Counted from the stretch's first letter, positions 16,259-25,807 are shown. The stretch: 64,000 bases of DNA from Flavobacterium shii (GCF_025847235.1 NZ_JAOZEW010000012.1:1-64000), one strand, 5' to 3'. Numbers and translations are program-made. Notes: a model not told the origin generated them from the sequence alone.

Positions 16259-18499
16259 TTAATCAAATTTTGATTTTTCTTCTACTTTTGGCCATGTATT
16301 ATTAGTTACATCAATATCGGCAGTAAGTAATTTTGGATCAATTTGGATACTTTTTATAGCTTTTTCAGTCGCATACACTTTCTTAGCCGTATCATTATTC
16401 TTTCTCCAGATTTGTGCTGGGTATTTAAAATTTTCTTTTGTTCCGTCTTCATACGTAATTTCAACAAGAATAGGCATAATCATTCCGCCTGGCTTATTAA
16501 ACTCTACTTCGTAAAAATATTTAGGCGTTTTTAAATTCGCTTTTTCCTCTGCTGTAAAAGTTTGTGCAATGTAATCAGACAATAACTTTACATCATCAAT
16601 CTTCAATGCCTTCTTATTAGACGCATTTAATTCTTTATTATCACTAGGAATTAAATATACAAACGGTCCTTTTTCAACACCAAAACGTCCTTTTTTAACC
16701 TTAACATCTTTTAAATCTGTTGTTGCAGTTTCACTAACATAATATTGTTTCACTTCTTTGATCCCGATATCTACAAAATCTGTTGAGTAAAACCAACCTC
16801 TAAAGAACCAATCCAAATCGACAGCCGAAGCATCCTCCATAGTTCTGAAGAAATCCTCTGGAGTTGGGTGTTTAAACTTCCATCTGTTTGCATATGTTTT
16901 AAAAGCATAATCAAACAATTCTCTCCCCATAACCACTTCTCTTAAAATATTAAGACCCGTTGCCGGTTTTCCGTATGCATTATTTCCAAATTGGATAATA
17001 GTCTCAGAATTAGACATAATTGGTTCCAATGCTTTCTGATCACCACTCATATAAGGAACAATATTTTTGGCAGGACCACGTCTTGAAGGGAAATTAGGAT
17101 CTAATTCTTGCTCAGCCAAATACTCCAAAAAAGAATTTAAACCTTCGTCCATCCAACTCCATTGACGCTCATCGGAATTTACTATCATTGGAAAAAAGTT
17201 ATGTCCCACTTCGTGAACTACCACACCAATCATTCCGTTTTTCATTTCTTTACTAGTAACTCCATTTTCATCCGGACGTCCAAAATTCCAACAAATCATT
17301 GGATATTCCATTCCTTGATCTTCTGCCGAAACAGAAACCGCTTTTGGATAAGGGTAATCAAATGTGTGTGAAGAATAACTTTTTAAGGTATGCGCAACTG
17401 TTATCGTTGAAGTTTCTCCCCAAAGTGGATTTGCTTCTTTTGGATATACCGAAGCTGCCATAACAGTTTTATCACCAAGCTTTACGGCCATTGCATCGTA
17501 AATAAATTTTCTAGAAGTTGCAATTCCGAAATCTCGAACATTTTTAGCACTAAACTTCCATGTTTTTTTCTTTTCCGAAAATCCTTTTTCAGTTACCTCT
17601 GCTTCTTCCTGAGTAACAATTACCACAGGTTTGTCGTATGATTTTTGAGCAAGCTCATATCTTTTTACCTGCTCCGGAGTAAATACTTCACTCCTATTCA
17701 TCAATTCCCCCGTAGCTTCCATCACATGATCTGCAGGTACTGTAATATTTACATCGAAATTCCCGAATGGTAAAGCAAATTCTCCTGCTCCCCAAAACTG
17801 CATATTCTGCCAACCTTCTACATCATTATAAACTGCCATTCTTGGATAGAATTGCGCAATTACATACAATCTGTTTCCATCTTTTTCGAACAATTCATAT
17901 CCTGAACGCCCTCCATCTTGTCTGTAATTATTGATATTATACCACCATTTGATAGAGAATGTAATTTTTTCACCCGCTTTTAAAGGCGTAGCCAAATTGA
18001 TTCTCATCATGGTTTCATTAACCGTATAAGACATTGGATTACCCTTTGCGTCTTTTATATAATCGATATTAAAACCTCGAGCCAATCCTTCCTTTAAATA
18101 TTTATTCGAAAAACCATTCAAAGGTAATACCTGACTAATTTTTTCGCTTTCTGCCAATGTAGATTGCGTGTTTTTCTTAGCCTGGTTCTGGTCTAATTGC
18201 ACCCACAAATACTCCAAATTATCTGGAGAATTATTAGAATATGTAATTGTCTCCGAACCATTTAATCTTGCACTTTTATCATCTAGTTCAACATCTATTT
18301 TATAATCGGCTTGTTGTTGATAATATGCAGGTCCCGGAGCTCCGGATGCTGTACGAAACATATTGGGAGTTGCCAACAAATCGTACATTTGACTAAATTT
18401 ATTAGTATCGTACTTCCCTTGCTGTCTGGTGGGTGTAGTAGCTTTTTCCTGTGCAAATAAAATAGCAGGAAAAAACAATAAAATTGTAATTCTTTTCAT
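16259..18499 (-). CDS. Secreted M1-family metallo-aminopeptidase
   Basis: A 746-residue exported zinc peptidase. Signal peptide 1-15 (AILFAQ). The zinc site HEVGH is near residues 429-433, with the downstream Glu ligand in WMDEGLNSF about 20 residues later, as in M1 (gluzincin) aminopeptidases. The N-terminal beta domain precedes it and a long C-terminal domain follows. It has no obvious type IX secretion C-terminal signal (ends VEEKSKFD), so it is probably periplasmic or outer-membrane associated. It lies 62 bp after the DUF6702 gene in the same direction and likely belongs to that operon. Confidence 0.92.
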   Translation of the reverse strand: MKRITILLFFPAILFAQEKATTPTRQQGKYDTNKFSQMYDLLATPNMFRTASGAPGPAYYQQQADYKIDVELDDKSARLNGSETITYSNNSPDNLEYLWVQLDQNQAKKNTQSTLAESEKISQVLPLNGFSNKYLKEGLARGFNIDYIKDAKGNPMSYTVNETMMRINLATPLKAGEKITFSIKWWYNINNYRQDGGRSGYELFEKDGNRLYVIAQFYPRMAVYNDVEGWQNMQFWGAGEFALPFGNFDVNITVPADHVMEATGELMNRSEVFTPEQVKRYELAQKSYDKPVVIVTQEEAEVTEKGFSEKKKTWKFSAKNVRDFGIATSRKFIYDAMAVKLGDKTVMAASVYPKEANPLWGETSTITVAHTLKSYSSHTFDYPYPKAVSVSAEDQGMEYPMICWNFGRPDENGVTSKEMKNGMIGVVVHEVGHNFFPMIVNSDERQWSWMDEGLNSFLEYLAEQELDPNFPSRRGPAKNIVPYMSGDQKALEPIMSNSETIIQFGNNAYGKPATGLNILREVVMGRELFDYAFKTYANRWKFKHPTPEDFFRTMEDASAVDLDWFFRGWFYSTDFVDIGIKEVKQYYVSETATTDLKDVKVKKGRFGVEKGPFVYLIPSDNKELNASNKKALKIDDVKLLSDYIAQTFTAEEKANLKTPKYFYEVEFNKPGGMIMPILVEITYEDGTKENFKYPAQIWRKNNDTAKKVYATEKAIKSIQIDPKLLTADIDVTNNTWPKVEEKSKFD

Positions 18500-18561
18500 A
18501 ACTGGTTTTTGGAGTTTTGTCAGGTCGTGAAAATAATAATTTAAAAAACACCACCCTGATT

Positions 18562-19071
18562 TTATTCATACTTTAACACTTCTTTCCTTGAAGACTCTGT
18601 AAAAAGTACGCTCTTTTTAACTCCTAATACCGAAACATGTGTAATGTTTTGTTGCTCGGCATTCCAATCGACCAAAATCGTATTTGAAATTTCAAGACTT
18701 TTAATTTTATCCACATCTTTTATTCTGGAATAACAAACTAAAACATCATTCGATTCCACTTCTTTGGATAAAAACGTAATAGGTTTTGATTGGCCATTTA
18801 CTTTTATCGTGAAATTCTCCAAAAGGTATTTTTTCAAAAGAGCAATATCAGCTTCATCCTCTTTTGCTGTTCCAATATTTGATTTCGTCTTATATGTTTT
18901 CTCAACTCCTTTATTTAAATCATCAATAAAAATCCGAGACGTAATTTGGAGCATTTTTTTTTCTGGAACATAATTTACCTGATAAACCCCAACATAAAAT
19001 TTATGAAAAGCAAAAGATGATAATGATAGAAACAATAACCCTATTAAAGAGTAAATTACAATTTTTCTCAT
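18562..19071 (-). CDS. DUF6702 family protein
   Basis: A 169-residue exported protein with a hydrophobic N-terminal segment (residues 1-21) ending in the mature start AFHKFYVGVYQVNY, the typical opening of the DUF6702 family in Bacteroidota. Its function is not known. It overlaps the preceding CarboxypepD_reg-like gene by 4 bases (ATGA type) and precedes the M1 peptidase. In flavobacteria this family often accompanies M1 peptidases, which supports a shared envelope role. Confidence 0.8.
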   Translation of the reverse strand: MRKIVIYSLIGLLFLSLSSFAFHKFYVGVYQVNYVPEKKMLQITSRIFIDDLNKGVEKTYKTKSNIGTAKEDEADIALLKKYLLENFTIKVNGQSKPITFLSKEVESNDVLVCYSRIKDVDKIKSLEISNTILVDWNAEQQNITHVSVLGVKKSVLFTESSRKEVLKYE

Positions 19072-19826
19072 TTTTTAATATCATTCACTTTTTTGAATTC
19101 TTTACTTTTATTAATCAAAAAATCCATTAACTGAAATCTATCCTGCGGTTTTAAATATTGTTTTGAAACTGGATCATTAGAACTATACATCAAGAACAAA
19201 TCAATCTCATCTTCTTTTAATTCTAAAGTCTTAGTAAAGAAAGTCGGGCTAAAATTAGCCCTTACATATTGCGTAAAAGCTACATCGTCTACTGGAACCT
19301 CTTTATCACCTGATTTATTCAAAAGTTTCTTGACATCCTTAAATATCCTCACGAAATCTGTACCGTATTTTATGGTTTGATCTGAATAAGAAGCACTATT
19401 TTCAGGGGTAGATTGTTGATCATCCTCAAATTGCATGTCAACATATTTCTGTGTATTCTTATCCAGCGATTTTACTTTTATTCCTTTCGGAATAACAACT
19501 TCTTTTAACTGATTGTTTTTCATACCTAATCGAACTACTAAAAGGCGTTCAGCAAAGTCTTTTTCTGTCAGCACCATTTTTCTTGTTTGAAAAGCCAAAC
19601 TCGAAAACAACAAAGTATCTTTGGGCTGTGCCAAAATATCAAACAATCCGTTTGATGAGATAAAAGTTCTTGTTTTTGTATTAACATTTAAAACATAACC
19701 ACTTTCCAAAGCTACAGAATCATTTACTACTCGTCCATGTAAAGACATTCTTGTAGCAGTTTGCGCTATACACAACTGACAAAACAAACTCAAGACCAAT
19801 ATTCCAATTTTATTTTTCATTTTCAA
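19068..19826 (-). CDS. CarboxypepD_reg-like domain protein (third of three)
   Basis: A 252-residue exported protein with signal peptide (to IAQTA) and an N-terminal carboxypeptidase-regulatory-like beta-sandwich of the type seen in TonB-dependent receptor extensions (LHGRVVNDSVALESGYVLNV, then DTLLFSSLAFQTRKMVLTE). The C-terminal half (residues about 130-250) is helical and conserved only within this trio. It overlaps both neighbours (17 bases with the upstream paralogue). Function unknown; the domain suggests binding a partner at the outer membrane or peptidoglycan. Confidence 0.82.
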   Translation of the reverse strand: MKMKNKIGILVLSLFCQLCIAQTATRMSLHGRVVNDSVALESGYVLNVNTKTRTFISSNGLFDILAQPKDTLLFSSLAFQTRKMVLTEKDFAERLLVVRLGMKNNQLKEVVIPKGIKVKSLDKNTQKYVDMQFEDDQQSTPENSASYSDQTIKYGTDFVRIFKDVKKLLNKSGDKEVPVDDVAFTQYVRANFSPTFFTKTLELKEDEIDLFLMYSSNDPVSKQYLKPQDRFQLMDFLINKSKEFKKVNDIKK

Positions 19827-20538
19827 TAATTGTTAAGTATTTCTGCGCCAGTCCTGTAATCAAAAACATAGTAATTGTTTTATTCTTGGCGTTTAACGAA
19901 TTTACAAATTCTGGATCATCTATACAATAAAGTTGGAATCCTTTTATATATTCAACAGGAATCTTCAATCTTTCTGTATAATAATTTTCTTCGAAAAGAT
20001 ATTCAATTTTTGAATACAAAAGTTCTTTTTTTTCTACAACTGCTTCTTTTTTCAACATTGCCGTGCGCCCAGATATCTTATTCAAAAGCGCATCTGTTAA
20101 AGTTGACCTTGCTGTATATAATTTTCGTTCTGCTGGAGTATACTTCTTTTGCCCATAGGGTATAATTCCTAAGTTTTCGGCATTGATATTAGAATATTCA
20201 TTTATAATAACTTCTTTTAACTCGACATTTTTAGCCGTCATCTTAATCAGAACTAAGTCCAATTTTAAATCATCAGTTGTAATTCTTCTTCGAAACGGCT
20301 CTAGATTCACTGCCGAAAAAACCAAAACATCATCTACTTTTACAAGGATAGAAAACTGTCCTTTACCATCCGAAATAGTAGTTGCCTGAGATGTATTATT
20401 CACAATCGTAACAGCTTCGACCGAACTTGAATCGGCTACAATTCTTCCCGAAATTTCTTTTGCAACAACAGTTTGCCCAAAAGTCATTTGAGAGAATAAA
20501 GATACAATACATAAAAGTAGGAAATTAGTTATTTTCAC
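19810..20538 (-). CDS. CarboxypepD_reg-like domain protein (second of three)
   Basis: A 242-residue paralogue of the flanking genes. Signal peptide 1-21 (MTFGQ), beta-sandwich with the shared DDVLVFSAVNLEPFRRRIT block, and the shared C-terminal blocks NAENLGIIPYGQKKYTPAER, SKIEYLFEENYYTERLKIP and YIKGFQLYCIDD. It overlaps the upstream copy by 14 bases and the downstream copy by 17, so all three are translated as one coupled unit. Divergence between copies is large, so the duplication is old. Confidence 0.82.
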   Translation of the reverse strand: MKITNFLLLCIVSLFSQMTFGQTVVAKEISGRIVADSSSVEAVTIVNNTSQATTISDGKGQFSILVKVDDVLVFSAVNLEPFRRRITTDDLKLDLVLIKMTAKNVELKEVIINEYSNINAENLGIIPYGQKKYTPAERKLYTARSTLTDALLNKISGRTAMLKKEAVVEKKELLYSKIEYLFEENYYTERLKIPVEYIKGFQLYCIDDPEFVNSLNAKNKTITMFLITGLAQKYLTIIENEK

Positions 20539-21292
20539 GTGCGATGATTTCTTTATATTTCACAGCCAATTCTCCTAATAAAAACTCTGTGGTTGTTTTA
20601 TTTTTAGAATTTAGAATCTTTGTAAAGCTTTCATTTTCAATTGCAAAATATTCAAACCCCTTAACATAGTCAACAGGAATACTCAATTTTCGCACAAAAT
20701 GATCTGTATCAAACATATTTTCCAAAAGCTGCATAAAGATTTCTTTTTTCTCTACAGCAAGTTCTTTTTTAAGCATTTTCGATCTACCCGAAAAAAGATT
20801 AAGCAATGGATCTGCAGAGATTGAACCTCCGGCCATTGTACCTGCAGTTGCAGTAGGATCAAGACTTGTTGCCGCTTTCAGCTTTCGTTCTGCAGCAGTA
20901 TAAGAACGTTGTCCTGCTGGAATTATCCCCAATGCTACTGCATTAATATTATCATATCTCTTTATAATAACTTCCCGCAGCTGATTCATTGCCGGCTCCA
21001 TTCTTACGCTAAAATTAGCCGATACAAAATTCTCATCTGTTAAAATGACCCTTCTCTCTTTAAACTGTACCGATGAAAAAACAAGTGTATCTCCTATTTT
21101 TGCTGGTATTGCAAAAACACCTTCTGCATCTGTAACAACAGAAGCTTCAGTTTTTAAATTCACAACATAAATTCCTTCTAAATCCATTGCATTAACATCT
21201 ACTTTTCCTTTTACAACAGGAGACACACCTACTTGAGCCAAAAGGTTATTTGCAAGGAAAACAAAAAATACACATACAACTTTGTTCATCAA
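20525..21292 (-). CDS. CarboxypepD_reg-like domain protein (first of three)
   Basis: A 255-residue exported protein, first gene of the overlapping trio. Signal peptide to residue 19 (NLLAQ), beta-sandwich with GDTLVFSSVQFKERRVILT, then INAVALGIIPAGQRSYTAAE and a Met/Gly/Thr insertion (TATAGTMAGGSISADP) absent from the other two copies. The C-terminal half repeats DYVKGFEYFAIENE, which matches YIKGFQLYCIDD in the next gene. Operon order is this gene, two paralogues, DUF6702, M1 peptidase. Confidence 0.82.
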   Translation of the reverse strand: MMNKVVCVFFVFLANNLLAQVGVSPVVKGKVDVNAMDLEGIYVVNLKTEASVVTDAEGVFAIPAKIGDTLVFSSVQFKERRVILTDENFVSANFSVRMEPAMNQLREVIIKRYDNINAVALGIIPAGQRSYTAAERKLKAATSLDPTATAGTMAGGSISADPLLNLFSGRSKMLKKELAVEKKEIFMQLLENMFDTDHFVRKLSIPVDYVKGFEYFAIENESFTKILNSKNKTTTEFLLGELAVKYKEIIARENN

Positions 21293-21443
21293 AACATAAT
21301 AAGGATAAGTTGTAAAAGTATCTTAATGTCATCCAAATTTAATATTAATGAGTTGGTAAAAAAATGTTAATTAAACCTTTATTTTATAGCTTTAAAAAGT
21401 ACAATTTAATACCTTTAACTTAAATAAAAACACCACAAATCCC

Positions 21444-22151
21444 ATGAAAAGCATCATTATCGCCAGCACTTCTACTATACACGGCGGAAGCTACTTAGAC
21501 TATTTATTACCCGAATTACAAGTACACTTTAAGAACTGCAATACACTTCTTTTTATCCCTTTTGCAAGACCTGGAGGAATCTCGCACGAACAATATACAA
21601 ATACGGTTTCTCAAGCTTTTGAAAAAATAAACATTAAAGTAAAAGGAATCCATGAATTTGAAGACGCTATAACTGCTATTAATAACGCCGAAGGAATTTT
21701 TACTGGTGGCGGAAATACTTTTTTATTAGTAACACAACTTTACAAAAATAACATTATGACCGTTCTTGCCGAAGCGGTAAAAAATGGAACACCTTATTTA
21801 GGGACGAGTGCAGGCAGTAACATTTGCGGACTATCAATGCAAACCACTAACGATATGCCAATTATTTACCCACCAAGTTTCCAGACTTTAGGATTAATTC
21901 CGTTTAATTTAAATCCACATTATTTAGATCCAGATTCTCAATCTAAACACATGGGCGAAACACGCGAAACAAGAATTAAAGAATTCCATGCTTTTAATAC
22001 ACTTCCAGTTTTAGGATTACGTGAAGGAAGCTGGCTAGATGTAAAAGGAAATCAAATTGTTTTGAAAGGAAATTTATCTGCTCGTCTTTTTAGACAAAAT
22101 CAAGAGCCTGAAGAATTAGCTCCTCAAACAGAGTTGAGTTATGTGCAATAA
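21444..22151 (+). CDS. pepE: Dipeptidase E (peptidase S51)
   Basis: A 235-residue cytoplasmic serine peptidase that splits Asp-X dipeptides. The nucleophile Ser122 lies in GTSAGSN, with Asp137 and His159 (NLNPHY) at the spacing of the Escherichia coli triad. The glycine-rich FTGGGNTFLL block is present. Length is that of PepE and not of the longer cyanophycinase. It is a single gene closed by a strong terminator shared with the tRNA genes. Confidence 0.93.
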   Translation: MKSIIIASTSTIHGGSYLDYLLPELQVHFKNCNTLLFIPFARPGGISHEQYTNTVSQAFEKINIKVKGIHEFEDAITAINNAEGIFTGGGNTFLLVTQLYKNNIMTVLAEAVKNGTPYLGTSAGSNICGLSMQTTNDMPIIYPPSFQTLGLIPFNLNPHYLDPDSQSKHMGETRETRIKEFHAFNTLPVLGLREGSWLDVKGNQIVLKGNLSARLFRQNQEPEELAPQTELSYVQ

Positions 22152-22182
22152 AAAAGCCGAAACTATTAAGTTTCGGCTTTTT
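22151..22182. terminator. Shared terminator of pepE and tRNA-Gly
   Basis: A stem of at least 12 bp (AAAGCCGAAACT/AGTTTCGGCTTT, loop ATTA) with A/T flanks on both sides. It ends pepE on the plus strand and the tRNA-Gly gene on the minus strand, whose 3' end is 4 bases away. Confidence 0.85.
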
Positions 22183-22186
22183 AAAG

Positions 22187-22259
<73 letters not shown>

Positions 22260-22330
22260 ATTAACAGGGTGCAAATGTAAAAAATTTAAATCATTCTAAA
22301 AAATAAAAATCAAAAAACTTTTTCTTTTTA

Positions 22331-22364
22331 AAAGAAACCGAAACATTTGCAATTTCGGTTTCTT
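22331..22364 (-). terminator. Hairpin between the two tRNA-Gly genes
   Basis: An inverted repeat (AAGAAACCGAAA/TTTCGGTTTCTT) lies just past the 3' end of the upstream tRNA-Gly copy on the minus strand. It resembles the hairpin after the other copy (both contain a CCGAAA/TTTCGG core). The following T-run is broken (TTTCTTTT), so termination may be partial. Confidence 0.55.
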
Positions 22365-22366
22365 AG

Positions 22367-22439
<73 letters not shown>

Positions 22440-22451
22440 ATTACTGTGGTG

Positions 22452-22483
22452 CAAATATAGATAATAACTTCAGTTATAAACAA
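22452..22483 (-). promoter_or_regulatory. Promoter of the tRNA-Gly pair
   Basis: On the minus strand a TTG (22483-22481) and TATATTTG (22459-22452) are 21 bases apart, a full match to the Bacteroidota promoter pattern, 13 bases before the mature tRNA 5' end. Confidence 0.65.
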
Positions 22484-22575
22484 GTTTTTTTTACAAAAAT
22501 TTCGCAAAATCTTAAACAAATTCTTTAATATATTTAAAACTAAAAAGTTATAACTTTACTATTCTTTAAAAAATC

Positions 22576-23013
22576 ATGTCAAACATACGAGAAATATCCG
22601 CCCAAGAAACTTATCCGGTACGCAATCCTGTTCTACGAAAAGGAAAACCTATAGAAAGTTGCCACTTTGATGGTGATGATTTACCCACTACACATCACTT
22701 TGGTTTATTCGATGATAAAAATTTAGTAGGAATTATTTCGCTATTCCGGAATTCTAATATTACCTTTGCGGAAAATTTCCAATCGCAGATTCGAGGAATG
22801 GCCATTTTGGACAATTTTAGAAAGAAAGGATTTGGAGAGGCTTTGGTAAATTACTGTGAAGAATATTGCATTACCACTAATTGCAAGTTAATATGGTTTA
22901 ATGCCAGAATTGAAGCCGTTGGTTTTTATGAAAAAATGGGATATCAAAAAACGGGCGCTATTTTTGAAATAAATGATGTTGGAAAACATCTACTAATGTT
23001 TAAAAAACTTTAA
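22576..23013 (+). CDS. GNAT-family N-acetyltransferase
   Basis: A 145-residue GCN5-related acetyltransferase. The acetyl-CoA pyrophosphate loop is RKKGFGEAL after the beta strand RGMAILD, and the C-terminal part has the usual FYEKMGYQKTG block. It transfers an acetyl group from acetyl-CoA to an unknown amine. The next gene begins two bases after its stop, so the two are co-transcribed, but the pairing with a cell-wall enzyme does not reveal the substrate. Confidence 0.9.
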   Translation: MSNIREISAQETYPVRNPVLRKGKPIESCHFDGDDLPTTHHFGLFDDKNLVGIISLFRNSNITFAENFQSQIRGMAILDNFRKKGFGEALVNYCEEYCITTNCKLIWFNARIEAVGFYEKMGYQKTGAIFEINDVGKHLLMFKKL

Positions 23014-23014
23014 A

Positions 23015-24595
23015 ATGAATAAATTATACTTTTTTCTATTATTATGTATCGTTATTAGCTGCAAGAAAGAAGAGAAAATAATTCCTGTAAAAAAGACTAC
23101 ACCCCTTCCTTCAATCATCCAGACTGATGAACGAAAAATTCAATTAGACACTTCATTGATTGGCTCTTTTAAAAGTGAAAACCTTCAAAAATTTTACATC
23201 GCATCAAACAATGAAACTGTTTGGGGAGACCTCAAAAAAAGAACATTCATTATTGATGAACTAAAAAAATCTGAGACGTTGGGACTAAACCCGAACGACT
23301 ACAACATAAAAAAGATAGAAGACTTTGAAAAGAAAATAAATAAGCTAGACGATACCGATTTAGCCCTTTATGATGTTTTACTTACTTATAATTTCCAAAA
23401 ATATCTTACTCACCTATATAAAGGAAAATTAAATCCAAAGAAATTATATAACGATTGGGATCTAAATGATAAACCTTTTGATGTAAACACCATCCTAATA
23501 AAAGCTTTTAACGACAATGACTTAGACCTTGCCATCGAAAAAAGCCAACCAAAGACATACACCTACAAGCGCTTATTAAAATCACTTGAATTAATTAATA
23601 AATTTCCGGATGATGATATAAAGAAAATAGAAATCAAGGATAAAGTAACTCTACATGACACTAGCAATGCCATGATTAGTATAAAAAAAAGACTTCTATA
23701 CTGGAACGATTTATCAAGCAGAGACAGCCTGACATCAATTTACGATACTAAAACATTTGAAGCAATTAAAAAATTCCAAACGCGTCATGGTCTTGCTGCG
23801 GATGGAGTTATAGGACAAGGAACAATTAATGCTCTGAATTTTTCTAAAATAAAAAGAAAACAACAAATAATTGCCAATATAGAACGCTGGAGATGGTTCT
23901 CGGATACTTTATCTGAAAATTATTTTATAATAAACATTCCCGATTACAGCCTGAATGTTATTGAAAATAAAGATACTACCATCGTTCGAAAAATTGTAGT
24001 AGGGACCAATAGTCGAAAAACTCCTATTTTAACCTCAACCCTTAAATCTGTAGTTTTTAACCCAACATGGACTGTCCCGCCAACAATTTTAAAAGAAGAT
24101 GTCGTTCCTGCGATGAAACGTAATCGTAATTATTTAAAAAATAAGAATATTACAATTTACAATAAAGCAAATTCGGTTGTAGAACCTAATGACTGGAATG
24201 AAAATTCACCAGGCAATTATCGCTATGTACAAAGTCCGGGAAGTAACAATTCTTTAGGATTAATGAAAATATTATTCCCAAATAATCATAGTGTTTATTT
24301 ACACGACACCAATCATCGCAACTTATTTGGCAGAAACAATCGTTCTTTAAGTTCTGGCTGCGTTCGTGTTGAAAACCCATTGGAACTGGCACAACATATA
24401 TTAGACTCTAATAATTGGTCTAAAGAAAGAATAGACTCCGTTATCGTAACCAAGAAGACTACCAGTGTGAAAATTGCCAAAAAATATGCTATGTATCAAT
24501 GGTATTGGACTGCATGGAGCGAAAAAAACACATTACAGTTTAGAGATGATATATATAACCTAGATTCAGATTTATATGCTAAATTAAGAAATTAG
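23015..24595 (+). CDS. YcbB-like L,D-transpeptidase lipoprotein
   Basis: A 526-residue envelope enzyme that makes 3-3 crosslinks in peptidoglycan or attaches proteins to it. Lipobox with Cys16 (IVISC-KKEE), an N-terminal helical scaffold domain, a peptidoglycan-binding domain (TFEAIKKFQTRHGLAADGVIG), then a YkuD catalytic domain with HDTNHRNLFGRNNRSLSSGC, where the last Cys (near 449) is the nucleophile. The large size and order match the YcbB/LdtD group. Its 3' end overlaps the convergent L,D-transpeptidase gene by 12 bases. Confidence 0.9.
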   Translation: MNKLYFFLLLCIVISCKKEEKIIPVKKTTPLPSIIQTDERKIQLDTSLIGSFKSENLQKFYIASNNETVWGDLKKRTFIIDELKKSETLGLNPNDYNIKKIEDFEKKINKLDDTDLALYDVLLTYNFQKYLTHLYKGKLNPKKLYNDWDLNDKPFDVNTILIKAFNDNDLDLAIEKSQPKTYTYKRLLKSLELINKFPDDDIKKIEIKDKVTLHDTSNAMISIKKRLLYWNDLSSRDSLTSIYDTKTFEAIKKFQTRHGLAADGVIGQGTINALNFSKIKRKQQIIANIERWRWFSDTLSENYFIINIPDYSLNVIENKDTTIVRKIVVGTNSRKTPILTSTLKSVVFNPTWTVPPTILKEDVVPAMKRNRNYLKNKNITIYNKANSVVEPNDWNENSPGNYRYVQSPGSNNSLGLMKILFPNNHSVYLHDTNHRNLFGRNNRSLSSGCVRVENPLELAQHILDSNNWSKERIDSVIVTKKTTSVKIAKKYAMYQWYWTAWSEKNTLQFRDDIYNLDSDLYAKLRN

Positions 24596-25306
24596 CTTTT
24601 CTTCCATCGCAAAACTTCTTGATGGATGATAAATATATAAACACGATTTATCCTTTATAGCCTCGATGATTGCATTTGTTAATTCTACCGGAATAGCTGG
24701 ACAACCCAGACTACGACCTAATCTTTTATTATCTCTAATAAAAGATTCCGAAACATAATCGGCACCATGAATTACAACTGCTCTTTCTCGTGCATTATCA
24801 TTAATACCTTTTTCCAAACCATCTAAACGTAATGAAATTCCGTGTTTTCCTTTATACGCCTCTCCTGTTGCATAAAATCCAAGGCTACTCTTAAAAGATG
24901 AATTTGTATTTGAAAAATCTGATGCAAATTCTTCACCAGTATTTTTTCCATGCGCAACCAAGGATTGAAACAATACTGTATTTGTAGATAAATCTATAAC
25001 CCAAAGACGTTTCAGATTAGATGACAAACTAAAATCTACTAAAGTCAAAAGATCTTTTTGAATAAGTCCTTTTTCTTTTAATAAATAAAAACCTTTTAAA
25101 GCTTCTGTAAAACTCTTAAGTTCTGGTAAATCAAAATTATTTGCGTTAAGCATATTGTAAACAGTTTTGATTCTTACATCCAAACTTGATCCTACAATAC
25201 TAGCAATATTTTTCTTCTCAACTTTTTTAACTTCTGGGGTAGTTTTTGTATCCGTGGTAAATGACAAAAACAAAAAAAGCAGTGCGGGATAAATCTTATA
25301 AATCAT
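24584..25306 (-). CDS. Murein L,D-transpeptidase catalytic-domain protein
   Basis: A 240-residue exported protein of the small YkuD-related family found in Bacteroidota and proteobacteria. Signal peptide 1-18, then the catalytic block VIHGADYVSESFIRD followed by GRSLGCPAIP with nucleophile Cys202. It has no peptidoglycan-binding domain, unlike its convergent neighbour. The promoter is recognisable at 25343-25371. Target crosslink is not predictable. Confidence 0.88.
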   Translation of the reverse strand: MIYKIYPALLFLFLSFTTDTKTTPEVKKVEKKNIASIVGSSLDVRIKTVYNMLNANNFDLPELKSFTEALKGFYLLKEKGLIQKDLLTLVDFSLSSNLKRLWVIDLSTNTVLFQSLVAHGKNTGEEFASDFSNTNSSFKSSLGFYATGEAYKGKHGISLRLDGLEKGINDNARERAVVIHGADYVSESFIRDNKRLGRSLGCPAIPVELTNAIIEAIKDKSCLYIYHPSRSFAMEEKLIS

Positions 25307-25342
25307 TGAATATGTTTAGGTTATAATTTGTTTCGTGGTTCG

Positions 25343-25371
25343 CAAATGTATAAAAAAAATGCATCTTTCAA
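25343..25371 (-). promoter_or_regulatory. Promoter of the small L,D-transpeptidase gene
   Basis: On the minus strand a TTG (25371-25369) and TACATTTG (25350-25343) are 18 bases apart, fitting TTG-N17-23-TAnnTTTG. The start codon follows at 25306, giving a leader of about 30 nt. Confidence 0.65.
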
Positions 25372-25463
25372 AATTTTATGCAAGAAAGTCATTGAACTTT
25401 AGTTAAATTTTAACGGTTATAAGCTACTTTTTATTGTGTTTTCTTAACGAAAAGATAAAAACA

Positions 25464-25670
25464 ATGATTAATACACCTAACTTTTTAAACTCCAAATACT
25501 TATACACAAAAACCATTTCCAATTATTTACTATCAATTTTCAATAATCCAGATACACCAACTAAAGATGAAACTACAGCAAAAAACATATTTGGCACGCC
25601 CACTTATGAGTTACATATTAAAACATATTTATTAATAAGTATTTTCAATTTACCCAATATATCGTGGTGA
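25464..25670 (+). CDS. Doubtful 68-residue open frame
   Basis: An open frame from the ATG at 25464 (a TTG 10 codons earlier would also fit). The product is rich in Asn, Thr, Leu, Ile and Lys with no signal peptide, domain or motif, as expected of a chance frame in AT-rich DNA. No promoter or terminator frames it. It is listed only because it is the longest frame in a 517-base gap. Confidence 0.18.
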   Translation: MINTPNFLNSKYLYTKTISNYLLSIFNNPDTPTKDETTAKNIFGTPTYELHIKTYLLISIFNLPNISW

Positions 25671-25799
25671 AAATAAAATCTAATCTGCATTTATTTTAAA
25701 AAAAATCAGCTTCTACAATTAAATTATTATTTTTTAATACAGTTCACTTTATAAAGCATAATTGTACTCAGGTCATTCTTAAACATTTTATAAATGGCT

Positions 25800-25807
25800 T
25801 ATCTTTG
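25800..25807 (+). promoter_or_regulatory. -7 element of gpmI
   Basis: TATCTTTG matches TAnnTTTG 16 bases before the gpmI start. A TTA and not a TTG stands at the -33 distance, so only the -7 element is claimed. Confidence 0.5.
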
